Source of the DNA: Bacteroidales bacterium | Lineage (GTDB): Bacteria > Bacteroidota > Bacteroidia > Bacteroidales > P3 | Length of the DNA: 33,896 bases | NCBI GenBank assembly: GCA_017561155.1 | Contig: JAFZDP010000022.1 | Location: forward strand, 1 to 33,896 | Reading direction: 5' to 3' | In this document: positions 1 through 7,387 of the stretch, piece by piece | How positions within the stretch are numbered: the first letter of the stretch is position 1 | How the letters are laid out: each line of letters begins with the position of its first letter | Notes under the pieces: model-generated | The model's database searches: none | The model's input: only the letters and a program-made list of their open reading frames with translations | Told to the model about the DNA's origin: nothing | Made by a program: the position numbers and the translations under genes

Positions 1-50
1 TATTGATTGTTTGAGCGTAGGAAAATGTAGGAAAATTTTATCGATACATC

Positions 51-83
51 TTTGGTTTAATTCAAAAAAAAATCGTATCTTTG
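51..83 (+). promoter_or_regulatory. Bacteroidota-type promoter (-33 TTTG / -7 TATCTTTG)
   Basis: TTTG at 51-54 and TATCTTTG at 76-83, spaced by 21 bases, match the Bacteroidota primary sigma consensus (TTTG, about 19-21 bases, TAnnTTTG). Transcription would start near 90 and run right, through a possible small ORF (149-325) and a boxA-like 13-mer (378-390) into the first word-repeat block. The -7 box is a perfect match; the spacer is slightly long. Confidence 0.6.
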
Positions 84-148
84 TAACACATTTTTACAAT
101 TACCACATAGCGTAATTGACTGGGGAACAATCAAAAACATATTTCTAA

Positions 149-325
149 ATGATATCGGCACTGTTTGTGATGTTTTTATTAATCTGTATATCAATATTTT
201 GTTTTATTGCTATTGCATCTTGCTTGTTGGCTGAGGGCTTTGGTGCAGTAGCCGAATCGTCAACCTCGCTATTGTCTACTGCCTATTTTGTGTTGTTGTT
301 TACAACTACTTTCGATTCCGGATAG
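149..325 (+). CDS. possible small membrane peptide, 58 aa
   Basis: An ATG-to-TAG frame encodes 58 residues beginning MISALFVMFLLICISIF and ending LLFTTTFDSG. Two hydrophobic stretches (about residues 3-28 and 43-53) could span the membrane. It begins about 60 bases after the predicted transcription start from the promoter at 51-83 and is the first substantial ATG frame in that transcript. I recognise no family. The equivalent leader on the right side of the window (minus strand, 33748 down to 33616) has no such ORF, so this may be untranslated leader that happens to be open. Confidence 0.3.
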   Translation: MISALFVMFLLICISIFCFIAIASCLLAEGFGAVAESSTSLLSTAYFVLLFTTTFDSG

Positions 326-377
326 CGTCTGTTTTTACTCATCGCATTTGGTGTAGCTGTCCACTTTTAAACAGCAT

Positions 378-390
378 AGTTCTTTGACAT
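378..390 (+). promoter_or_regulatory. boxA-like motif AGTTCTTTGACAT upstream of word-repeat block A
   Basis: GTTCTTTGACA matches the E. coli boxA sequence GCTCTTTAACA at 9 of 11 positions. boxA is the RNA element bound by NusB/NusE for antitermination of rRNA transcripts. The identical 13-mer occurs on the minus strand at 33603-33615, also between a promoter-like box and a word-repeat block. No rRNA gene follows here. The boxA role is inferred from similarity; the exact 13-base match is seen directly. Confidence 0.4.
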
Positions 391-423
391 ATCAGAATTC
401 AAGGTTTTTTTATAGGACAACGG

Positions 424-760
424 ACTGGCGGCAGCCGGTTGTGGCTTCGCGTTGCTACGCCGGACTAAAGACAAATGTCGTAAGACAAAAGGGAGGGCGG
501 TAGCCGGTTGTGGCTTCGCGGTGCTACGCTGGACAACAAGACCTTGGCTGCGCCAGACAACAAGACAACTAGTCAACAAGACAACTAGTAGGGCGGTAGC
601 CGCTTGTAGTCTCGTAGTCTGCGAAGCGTCAAGCGAAGCCCAATGCGGCAGACACTTGTAGACTTGTAGTCTGCGAAGCACACTTTCTGTACCTTTCTCT
701 ACTTTCTGTACCTTTTGAGGATAACGATCGGGGAGGGCAGACACTTGTAGTCTGCAAAGT
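424..760 (+). repeat. word-repeat block A (mosaic noncoding repeats)
   Basis: A noncoding stretch, richer in GC than its surroundings, assembled from short recurring words. A 38-base module at 427-464 recurs at 496-533 with three differences. CAACAAGACAACTAGT is a perfect tandem pair (558-573, 574-589). TAGTCTGCGAAGC occurs twice (about 624 and 669) with a variant near 750. A tract of CTTTCTGTACC words lies near 685-716. The same words recur in block B in the same orientation and in block C inverted. Open frames through it on both strands contain repeated low-complexity peptide and resemble no protein. I consider it noncoding. Confidence 0.8.
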
Positions 761-804
761 AAAAAAAACTTTTGTCATTTATCTGTAAATACCAAGATTT
801 TTTG

Positions 805-812
805 TATTTTTG
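805..812 (+). promoter_or_regulatory. possible -7 box (TATTTTTG) for the LRR gene
   Basis: TATTTTTG fits TAnnTTTG and lies about 115 bases before the LRR start at 927. A TTTG at 771-774 is too far away (30 bases) to be a standard -33 element, so only the -7 box is supported. Confidence 0.35.
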
Positions 813-926
813 CATAAAAGTTGTGTATTGTTTAGAATCTTGTTATTTATTTGATTTATACCAAGAAAAACACGAAAAACGATTTTTTTGAGAAAATATA
901 TTAGCTAAAACATAAAAAATAACACT

Positions 927-2108
927 ATGGGAAAGAAAAAATACAACAGAGGAGTAACTGATCAAGACTTAGCTAACGGAGTAAAGGATGAATACGGCTG
1001 CATATACAGCCCCGATGGTAAACGCTTGCTGAAAGGATGCAATGTTGACACTTATGCCGTAAAAGAAGGTACGGAAGTAATTTGTAAAAATGCTTTTTAT
1101 CAGTGTAATTACTTGAGAAGTGTAATTATCCCTAATTCGCTAACTAAAATAGATGTTGGTACTTTTTTGGGGTGTAGTTCCTTACAAAGCATAGTTATCC
1201 CAGAGTCGGTAACTGAAATTGGTGATAGAGCTTTTTATGAATGTGAATCTTTAAAAAGTATAGAAATCCCCGAGTCGGTAACTGAAATAGGTGATAGTGC
1301 TTTTTATTGGTGTCGATCATTGCAAAGTATAGCTATTCCCGATTCGGTAACTAAAATAGTTAGTTATGCTTTTGAATGGTGTTCATCATTACAAAATATA
1401 GAAATCCCCAAGTCGGTAACTGAAATAGGTGATTATGCATTTAGCCACTGTTATCATTTGCGTAATATAGTTATCCCCGATTCGGTAACTAAAATAGGTA
1501 GTTATGTTTTTGAGAGCTGTTCATCATTACAAAGTATTGAAATCCCCGATTCGGTAACTGAAATAGGTGATAGTGCTTTTTGTGAATGTGAATCTTTAAA
1601 AAGTATAGAAATCCCCGATTCGGTAACTAAAATAAGTAGTTATGCTTTTGAATGGTGTTCATCATTACAAAATATAGAAATCCCCGATTCGGTAACTGAA
1701 ATATGTGATTATGCTTTTAGCCACTGTTATCATTTACGTAAGGTAGTTATCCCCGAGTCGGTAACTAAAATAGGTAGTTGTGCTTTTGAGAGCTGTTCAT
1801 CATTACAAAGTATTGAAATCCCCAAATCGGTATCTTCAATTGGTGATTCGGTATTTGAGGGTTGTGAATCTTTACAAAGTATAGTTGTCCCCGAATCGGT
1901 AACTGAAATAGGTAATGGCGCTTTTGAGAGGTGTACATCTTTGCAAAGTATCGTTATCCCCGATTCGGTAACTAAAATAGGTTGGGATGTTTTTTGGGAT
2001 TGTACATCCTTGCAAAGTATATTTATACCGCAAGGGAAAAGAGAATATTTTGAAAGACTTTTAGATAAGAGATATTATAAGTTGCTGAAAGAAGAAAAAA
2101 AGGAATAG
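927..2108 (+). CDS. BspA-type leucine-rich repeat protein (LRR_5), 393 aa
   Basis: After a 60-residue N-terminal part (a Y-S-P-D-G-K-R-L-L strand and a degenerate repeat at 45-60), residues 61-359 are exactly 13 units of 23 residues. The consensus is SLQSIxIPxSVTxIGxxAFxxC. A truncated unit and a charged KR/E-rich tail (360-393) follow. This is the Treponema/BspA-type LRR family (PF13306), a beta-solenoid fold often used for adhesion. Unlike surface BspA proteins it begins MGKKKYNRGV with no signal peptide or lipobox and has no T9SS sorting domain, so it is probably cytoplasmic or exported by an unknown route. Each unit ends in Cys. Units 4-7 and 8-11 form a larger duplication. The gene stands alone, flanked on both sides by word-repeat blocks. 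Family assignment is firm; function is unknown. Confidence 0.9.
   Translation: MGKKKYNRGVTDQDLANGVKDEYGCIYSPDGKRLLKGCNVDTYAVKEGTEVICKNAFYQCNYLRSVIIPNSLTKIDVGTFLGCSSLQSIVIPESVTEIGDRAFYECESLKSIEIPESVTEIGDSAFYWCRSLQSIAIPDSVTKIVSYAFEWCSSLQNIEIPKSVTEIGDYAFSHCYHLRNIVIPDSVTKIGSYVFESCSSLQSIEIPDSVTEIGDSAFCECESLKSIEIPDSVTKISSYAFEWCSSLQNIEIPDSVTEICDYAFSHCYHLRKVVIPESVTKIGSCAFESCSSLQSIEIPKSVSSIGDSVFEGCESLQSIVVPESVTEIGNGAFERCTSLQSIVIPDSVTKIGWDVFWDCTSLQSIFIPQGKREYFERLLDKRYYKLLKEEKKE
1107..2003 (+). repeat. 13 x 69-bp in-frame tandem repeat in the LRR gene
   Basis: Thirteen uninterrupted 69-bp units, one per 23-residue LRR. A higher-order copy is visible: units 4-7 (1314-1589) correspond to units 8-11 (1590-1865), a 276-bp offset seen for example in TATGCTTTTGAATGGTG at 1365 and 1641. 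Alternate units tend to carry TEIGD or TKIGS. This fits expansion by slippage or unequal recombination of multi-unit cassettes. Confidence 0.9.
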
Positions 2109-2118
2109 GTCTGAGATT

Positions 2119-2590
2119 GTGGCTACACAAGATTATGAGACTACGAGTCAACTAGTCAACAAGACAATGGCTGTGCAGGACAACGGAGGGCGGTAGCCGC
2201 CTCGCAGCTCACAGCAAAAACTTTACAACATTACAACAACATTACAAAAGGAGTGAGGGTATAGAGAGTATAGAGGGATTTTCTACTTTTTGTACCTTTC
2301 TCTTCTTTCTCTACCCAAAACATTACATTACTACATTACATTACAAAAGGAGCGAGAGTGTCGGAATTACGGAATTACGGAAAATTGGCTTCGCGTTGCT
2401 ACGCCAGACAACAAGACAACGAGTCAACGAGACAACTAGTGGGGCGGCAGCCACTCGTAGTCTTGTAGACTCGTAGTCTGCGAAGCACAACCAACTTTTG
2501 CCTTTCGTCCTTCGTCCTTTGTCCTTTGTCTTTCGTCATTAGTCTGCGAAGCGCCAGCGAAGCCGGCTCATTGCTCAAGGACTTAGTCTG
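2119..2590 (+). repeat. word-repeat block B
   Basis: Fills the gap between the LRR gene and the convergent AKR-like gene. It shares words with block A in the same orientation: CTTCGCGTTGCTACGCC (2389-2405, also 445-461), ACAAGACAACTAGT-like words, GGGCGGTAGCCG and TAGTCTGCGAAGC. It adds others: ACATTACAACAACATTAC-type tracts (about 2225-2250 and 2325-2348), GGAATTACGGAATTACGG (2363-2380), repeated GTCCTTCGTCCTTTGTCC words (about 2507-2530), and GCCGGCTCATTGCTCAA (2562-2578), which occurs inverted at 33231-33247. No plausible gene lies here. Confidence 0.8.
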
Positions 2591-2598
2591 CGAGACAA

Positions 2599-2636
2599 AA
2601 AAAGCGACGTATGAGAAATATTACACGTCGCTTTTT
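2599..2636. terminator. bidirectional intrinsic terminator
   Basis: A perfect 12-bp inverted repeat, AAAAAGCGACGT (2599-2610) and ACGTCGCTTTTT (2625-2636), with a 14-base loop. The A/T ends give a T tract on either strand. It lies 21 bases past the stop of the minus-strand AKR-like gene and would also stop rightward transcription out of block B. Confidence 0.8.
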
Positions 2637-2657
2637 GTACATAGGTAGTGAAAAATA

Positions 2658-3878
2658 TTATTTTCCGAACACTTCTTTTGCTTTTTTCATTTTGGCAGGA
2701 ATATCTACATCGAAAGGACAACGGCTTACGCATGCTTCACAGTCTGTGCACTCTCCGGCATGGTGTGGTAGTGCATCGTATTGGGCTTGTAGCTCCGGAG
2801 TAAGGCCTTCGGTAGTGGCTTTGTCAAGCAGCTCGTTTATCTTGGCAATTGGTATTCCCACAGCACATGGCGAGCAGTGGTTGCAGTATGTGCAGTCGCC
2901 CGGTTGTTCGGCTTCGTCTTTCTTTACCGTAGCAGTGTAATCTTTCTCTTGCTCAGTGGTATGCATCCAGTGTAGGTCGGCTTTCAGCTCGTCTATGTTG
3001 TCGATACCCAATATACATGTGGCTACACATGGTTTGGCAAGGCAGTAGGCTATACATTGTTCCGGAGTGTATGCTTTGCCTAGTGGCGACTGTTTTTCGT
3101 CGAGCAGACGTCCGCCACCGCCAAAAGTTTTCATCACAGTAATGGCTATGTTGTGAGTGCTGCAGTAGTCGTAAAGTTCTATACGCATAGGGTCGATGCC
3201 GGCTTGTAGGTTGTTCATGGCATTCTTATCCCAAGGATTGGCACCGGCCTGCAAACGGTCGAAAGCCAAATTCATAGAGAACATAATAACTTCTATCCAA
3301 CCGCTTTTGGCAGCCATAAGTGCTACCTCGGTGTTGTGGCTGCTTATACCTATGTGTTTGATTTTTCCTTCTTGTTTTAGTTGGAATACATAGTCGAGGA
3401 ATGGCGAATTTTGTAGCTCTTGCCACTCTTCCGGGCTGTCGGCAATATGTATCATACCCACTTCGATATAGTCGGTACCCAAGCGCGAAAGTAAGTCTTC
3501 GAAACCTTGACGTGTTTCGTCGATGTCGCGAGTACGCGAGTGTTGACCATCTTTGTAGATGGTGCCGATGTGTCCTTGTATAATCATCTTGTCGCGACGG
3601 CCTTGCAATGCGTATCCAATGTTGGAACGGGTTTTGGGGTTGGCATCGTATATGTCTATATAGTTCATGCCACTGTCTAGTGCCACTGTCATCAGCTCTA
3701 AAGCCGAGGCACTATCCATTTTTTCGAAACCTCCACAGCCAATGCTGATTTCGCTAACCATAAGACCGGTATTGCCCAGTGGGCGATATTTCATATCGGT
3801 CATCTTCTCGGACTGCCTATTGCAGCCTGCAGCCATCATACAAATGGTAGCTGCCAATAGAATATATAACTTCTTCAT
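2658..3878 (-). CDS. lipoprotein aldo/keto reductase-like protein with C-terminal [4Fe-4S] domain, 406 aa
   Basis: The N-terminus MKKLYILLAATICMMAAGC is a lipoprotein signal with lipobox AAGC (Cys19), so export to the cell envelope is predicted. The AKR barrel starts at about residue 30 (YRPLGNTGLMVSEISIG). The C-terminus carries two cysteine clusters, CTYCNHCSPC and CTDCEACVSRCP, typical of the ferredoxin-like tail of Fe-S AKRs. The catalytic region is unusual: where classical AKRs have DTAxxYG this has DIYDANP (Asp kept, Tyr position Asn). The Lys strand reads MIIQGHIG (no Lys at the expected place). The His survives in GMIHIAD. I recall a similar QGH/GMIH subfamily in anaerobes, function unknown to me. 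An internal start (MTDMKYRPLG) would give a cytosolic form, but the in-frame signal peptide is convincing. Single gene, convergent with block B. Confidence 0.85.
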   Translation of the reverse strand: MKKLYILLAATICMMAAGCNRQSEKMTDMKYRPLGNTGLMVSEISIGCGGFEKMDSASALELMTVALDSGMNYIDIYDANPKTRSNIGYALQGRRDKMIIQGHIGTIYKDGQHSRTRDIDETRQGFEDLLSRLGTDYIEVGMIHIADSPEEWQELQNSPFLDYVFQLKQEGKIKHIGISSHNTEVALMAAKSGWIEVIMFSMNLAFDRLQAGANPWDKNAMNNLQAGIDPMRIELYDYCSTHNIAITVMKTFGGGGRLLDEKQSPLGKAYTPEQCIAYCLAKPCVATCILGIDNIDELKADLHWMHTTEQEKDYTATVKKDEAEQPGDCTYCNHCSPCAVGIPIAKINELLDKATTEGLTPELQAQYDALPHHAGECTDCEACVSRCPFDVDIPAKMKKAKEVFGK

Positions 3879-4212
3879 CGTGTAATATGTGTTTATTATT
3901 AATATAATGTTGCAAAACGTAGCAGTGCTGATTTTATTGTAATGCAGTCATACAAAACAATATTTGTATAATGATACAGAATGAAATGTTTTGTTTATGG
4001 TAGCTGCAGAAAATGCTTTTGTAGATTTTTTAGGAAACTGCCTTGAGTTTTAATGTGGTTAAAGAATTAAGTTTTTACAGCCGCTGTGTTAAGATTTTCC
4101 GAGAGGGTAAAGCAATAAAGTTGCACGGGTAAACGTTTTTTGCAAAGTGTAATTGTTGTACACACAGAAAAAGTGACATATACAATAAAAATCAAAGCAT
4201 AGAAGAAAGAAT
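3879..4212. other. divergent intergenic region between AKR-like gene and uvrA
   Basis: 334 bases, AT-rich, holding the divergent 5' regions. I see no exact TAnnTTTG box for either gene; the minus strand has TACGTTTTG near 3913, one base longer than consensus. No LexA-like palindrome was recognised upstream of uvrA. No ORF, RNA gene or word repeat is visible. Confidence 0.5.
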
Positions 4213-7032
4213 ATGAAATCGTCGAAATTGGAAATATTAGGAGCCAGAGAGCATAATTTGCAGAATATAGATTTGTCTATACCTCGTGGCGAACTGGTTG
4301 TGATAACAGGACTTAGTGGTAGCGGCAAATCCTCGTTGGCGTTTGATACAATTTATGCCGAAGGGCAACGGCGATACATGGAAACGTTTTCGGCCTATGC
4401 AAGAAATTTTATTGGCAATATGGAACGTCCCGATGTAGACCAGATAAATGGGTTGAGCCCCGTGATTTCTATCGAACAAAAAACTACGAATAAAAATCCA
4501 CGTTCTACAGTAGGTACAATAACAGAGATATACGATTTTGTTCGCTTGTTGTATGCCAAGGTTGGCGAAGCCTATTCGTACTTGAGCGGAAAACCGATGG
4601 TGAAGTATTCTGAACCCAAGATAGTGGAGATGATAGGCAGCGAATACGAGGGTAAAGACGTGTTGGTATTGGCACCGTTGGTAAAACGTCGTAAGGGGCA
4701 CTACCGCGACCTATTCGAACAGATGGCCAAAAAAGGCTTTGTGAGGGTGAGGGTAGACGGCGAACTGCGCGAGATAACCTACGGTATGCAGTTGGATAGG
4801 TACAAGATACACGATATAGAGCTTGTGGTAGACAAAATACGGGTGAACGAAACATCGGGAAAACGATTGGCCGAGGCTGTAAAGACGGCTTTCAAACAAG
4901 GTAAAAACATACTGATGATTGCCGATTTGGCTACCGACGAGGTGCGTTATTTTAGCAAGATGCTGATGTGTCCCGAAACAGGAATATCGTATCCTGAACC
5001 CGAACCTAATACATTCTCGTTCAACTCGCCATACGGAGCTTGCCCCAAATGTAGCGGATTGGGCGAAGTGGCCGAGATAGATATAAACAAGATAATACCC
5101 GACAGCTCTAAAAGCATTAGACAAGGAGGGATAGAGGTGTTGGGCAAATATAGCCCCAACCACTATTTTTACAAGCAGTTGGAAAGCATGGGCGAGAAGT
5201 ACGACTTTACGCTCGACGACCCGATATCGTCGATTTCCGACGAAGTGATGGATGCTATACTATACGGTTCTACCGAGATATTTGGAGCACAACCTTCCGA
5301 TTTGACAGAGATGGACTGCGAAGGCTTTCCGGGTGTGGTCAACTACATAAGAACGTTGGCAACAGGCGATGCACCTGCCGGTATACAAAAGTGGGCCAAT
5401 AGTTTTATGAATCTTGTGCCATGTCCCGAATGTGGTGGTGCAAGACTGAAAAAAGAGTCGTTGCACTTTTTGATAGAAGGTAAAAATATATCGGAATTGG
5501 CCAATATGAACCTTACCGAACTCTACGACTGGTTTGTGGCTCTGGAGGATAGACTGGACGAGAGAAAAAAGGTGGTGGCACACGAAATCATCAACGAGAT
5601 AACCAAACGCTTACGCTTTTTGCTGGATGTGGGTATAGGCTATTTGTCGTTGAACCGTAGTTCGCAAACACTGTCGGGTGGCGAGTCGCAACGCATACGA
5701 TTGGCCACGCAGATAGGGTCGCAACTGGTAAATGTACTGTATATACTGGACGAGCCAAGCATAGGGTTGCATCAACGGGATAATATACGCCTGATAGAGT
5801 CGCTGAAACAGCTGCGAGATATAGGCAACTCGGTGGTGGTGGTAGAACACGACAAGGATATGATTCTGAATGCCGACTATATAGTAGATATAGGACCGGG
5901 TGCAGGTGTGCATGGCGGAAAGGTGATGGCTCAAGGAACATTGAGCGAGTTTATGAAACAAAAATCGCTTACCTGTGACTATCTGAACGGTGCCAGAAAA
6001 ATAGAGATACCAAAACGTAGAAGTATAAAGAAAAGCAACTACTTGGTGCTGGAAGGTGCTACGGGCAACAATCTGAAAGGCGACACTTTGGAAATACCAT
6101 TGGGCGTGTTCGTATGTGTGACGGGTGTGAGTGGTAGCGGCAAATCGTCGCTGATAAACGAAACGTTGCACCCTATACTAAACAAGCATTTCTATCGTGC
6201 ACAAAAGCGTCCGTTGCCATACAAAAGCATAAAAGGTATAGAGCATATAGACAAGGTAATAGAGATAAACCAAACACCTATCGGACGTACACCACGCTCC
6301 AATCCTGCAACATACGTCGGTGTGTTCGACGATATACGCCAATTGTATTCGCAGTTGCCAACGGCCAAAATACGAGGCTACAAGCCCGGACGTTTCTCGT
6401 TCAATGTGTCGGGAGGACGTTGCGAAACATGCAAAGGAGCAGGGGTAAGGACTATAGAAATGAATTTTTTGCCGGATGTGTATGTGCATTGCGAGATGTG
6501 CAACGGAAAACGCTACAATCGCGAAACCTTGGAGATACGCTACAAGGGTAAGTCGATAAGCGATGTGCTTGATATGACTATAAACGAGGCTGTAGAGTTT
6601 TTTGAAAATATACCGTCGATAGTATCGAAGATACAAACGATAAAAGATGTAGGGTTGGGATATATAACATTGGGACAGCAGTCGACAACACTGTCGGGAG
6701 GCGAAGCCCAACGTGTGAAACTGGCAACAGAACTATCCAAACGCGATACCGGCAATACATTATATATATTGGACGAACCAACCACCGGACTACATTTCGA
6801 AGATGTAAGGGTACTGCTTGAGGTGTTGCAAAAATTGGTAGACAAGGGAAATACCGTATTGGTGATAGAACATAATATGGATGTAATAAAGGTAGCCGAC
6901 CATATTATCGACATCGGACCCGAAGGCGGAGTAGGCGGTGGACGTGTGGTATGTACAGGAACACCCGAAAAAGTGGCCGAATGTAGTAGTAGTTTTACAG
7001 GAAAATTCTTGAAAGAAGAGCTGAAAATTTAG
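4213..7032 (+). CDS. uvrA: UvrA, excinuclease ABC subunit A, 939 aa
   Basis: Damage-recognition ATPase of nucleotide excision repair; UvrA dimers load UvrB on damaged DNA. Full length for the family (about 940 aa). Two ABC modules are complete: Walker A GLSGSGKSS (33-41) and GVSGSGKSS (about 637), signatures LSGGESQRIR and LSGGEAQRVK, Walker B LYILDEPSIGLH and LYILDEPTTGLH. The UvrB-binding region (about 120-250) is present, so this is UvrA1 rather than the shorter UvrA2 type. The C-terminal zinc finger is intact (CETCKGAG and CEMCNGKR). In the N-terminal zinc module the first CxxC pair is CPETG, leaving only ACPKCSGLG. This may be a Bacteroidota lineage trait. Transcribed alone; tRNA-Leu follows. 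Confidence 0.97.
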   Translation: MKSSKLEILGAREHNLQNIDLSIPRGELVVITGLSGSGKSSLAFDTIYAEGQRRYMETFSAYARNFIGNMERPDVDQINGLSPVISIEQKTTNKNPRSTVGTITEIYDFVRLLYAKVGEAYSYLSGKPMVKYSEPKIVEMIGSEYEGKDVLVLAPLVKRRKGHYRDLFEQMAKKGFVRVRVDGELREITYGMQLDRYKIHDIELVVDKIRVNETSGKRLAEAVKTAFKQGKNILMIADLATDEVRYFSKMLMCPETGISYPEPEPNTFSFNSPYGACPKCSGLGEVAEIDINKIIPDSSKSIRQGGIEVLGKYSPNHYFYKQLESMGEKYDFTLDDPISSISDEVMDAILYGSTEIFGAQPSDLTEMDCEGFPGVVNYIRTLATGDAPAGIQKWANSFMNLVPCPECGGARLKKESLHFLIEGKNISELANMNLTELYDWFVALEDRLDERKKVVAHEIINEITKRLRFLLDVGIGYLSLNRSSQTLSGGESQRIRLATQIGSQLVNVLYILDEPSIGLHQRDNIRLIESLKQLRDIGNSVVVVEHDKDMILNADYIVDIGPGAGVHGGKVMAQGTLSEFMKQKSLTCDYLNGARKIEIPKRRSIKKSNYLVLEGATGNNLKGDTLEIPLGVFVCVTGVSGSGKSSLINETLHPILNKHFYRAQKRPLPYKSIKGIEHIDKVIEINQTPIGRTPRSNPATYVGVFDDIRQLYSQLPTAKIRGYKPGRFSFNVSGGRCETCKGAGVRTIEMNFLPDVYVHCEMCNGKRYNRETLEIRYKGKSISDVLDMTINEAVEFFENIPSIVSKIQTIKDVGLGYITLGQQSTTLSGGEAQRVKLATELSKRDTGNTLYILDEPTTGLHFEDVRVLLEVLQKLVDKGNTVLVIEHNMDVIKVADHIIDIGPEGGVGGGRVVCTGTPEKVAECSSSFTGKFLKEELKI

Positions 7033-7146
7033 AGTTTTACTGTATTTTTAGTGCTAAAAAACATACGAAAAACATAGATAAGAAAATTTTTTTTCGATTG
7101 TAAAGTGTTTGAAATTAGAGGTATGAATTTTTTTTGAAAAAAAAGT

Positions 7147-7178
7147 TTTGTCAGTATCAAAAAAAGTTGTATCTTTGC
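7147..7178 (+). promoter_or_regulatory. promoter of tRNA-Leu (-33 TTTG / -7 TATCTTTG)
   Basis: TTTG at 7147-7150 and TATCTTTGC at 7170-7178 with a 19-base spacer is an exact Bacteroidota promoter. It sits 18 bases before the mature tRNA 5' end and probably also feeds ftcD downstream. Confidence 0.85.
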
Positions 7179-7195
7179 ACTCGCAAATGAGACCT

Positions 7196-7280
7196 GCGGA
7201 TGTGGCGTAATTGGTAGCCGCGCTAGACTTAGGATCTAGTGCCGAGAGGCGTGGGGGTTCGAGTCCCTTCATCCGCACCA
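7196..7280 (+). tRNA. tRNA-Leu (anticodon UAG)
   Basis: 85 bases with encoded CCA. The acceptor stem GCGGATG pairs fully with CATCCGC, discriminator A. The anticodon stem is CTAGA/TCTAG around a 7-base loop with TAG at 7230-7232, reading CUA-type leucine codons. The variable arm is long (class II), as expected for Leu. The T arm has loop TTCGAGT and a stem with two G-U pairs. Confidence 0.95.
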
Positions 7281-7387
7281 AAAGAAGAAAAGCAATAACT
7301 TACATGTCTATGATGATGAAAGTTGTTGCTTTTGTTTTATGTACAGAATTTAAACAGAAAGTAGACTATAAAGTAACACACAACGTT

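Noticed and set aside
367..744. Overlapping open frames on both strands in block A (125 aa minus, 69 aa plus)
   Set aside because: Composition follows the DNA word repeats, peptides contain internal duplications and resemble no family; the same words are read in different frames in other blocks.
424..760. Insertion sequence or MITE remnant
   Set aside because: No transposase fragment, no terminal inverted repeats or target-site duplication around any block.
424..2590. CRISPR array
   Set aside because: Repeats are irregular in length, order and spacing, with no constant repeat-spacer alternation and no cas genes.
2611..2940. 109-aa plus-strand frame
   Set aside because: Starts inside the terminator hairpin and lies antisense to the well-supported AKR-like gene.
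7211..7387. N-terminal extension of FtcD by 59 residues
   Set aside because: Would require translating through tRNA-Leu; the conserved FtcD N-terminus begins at 7388.
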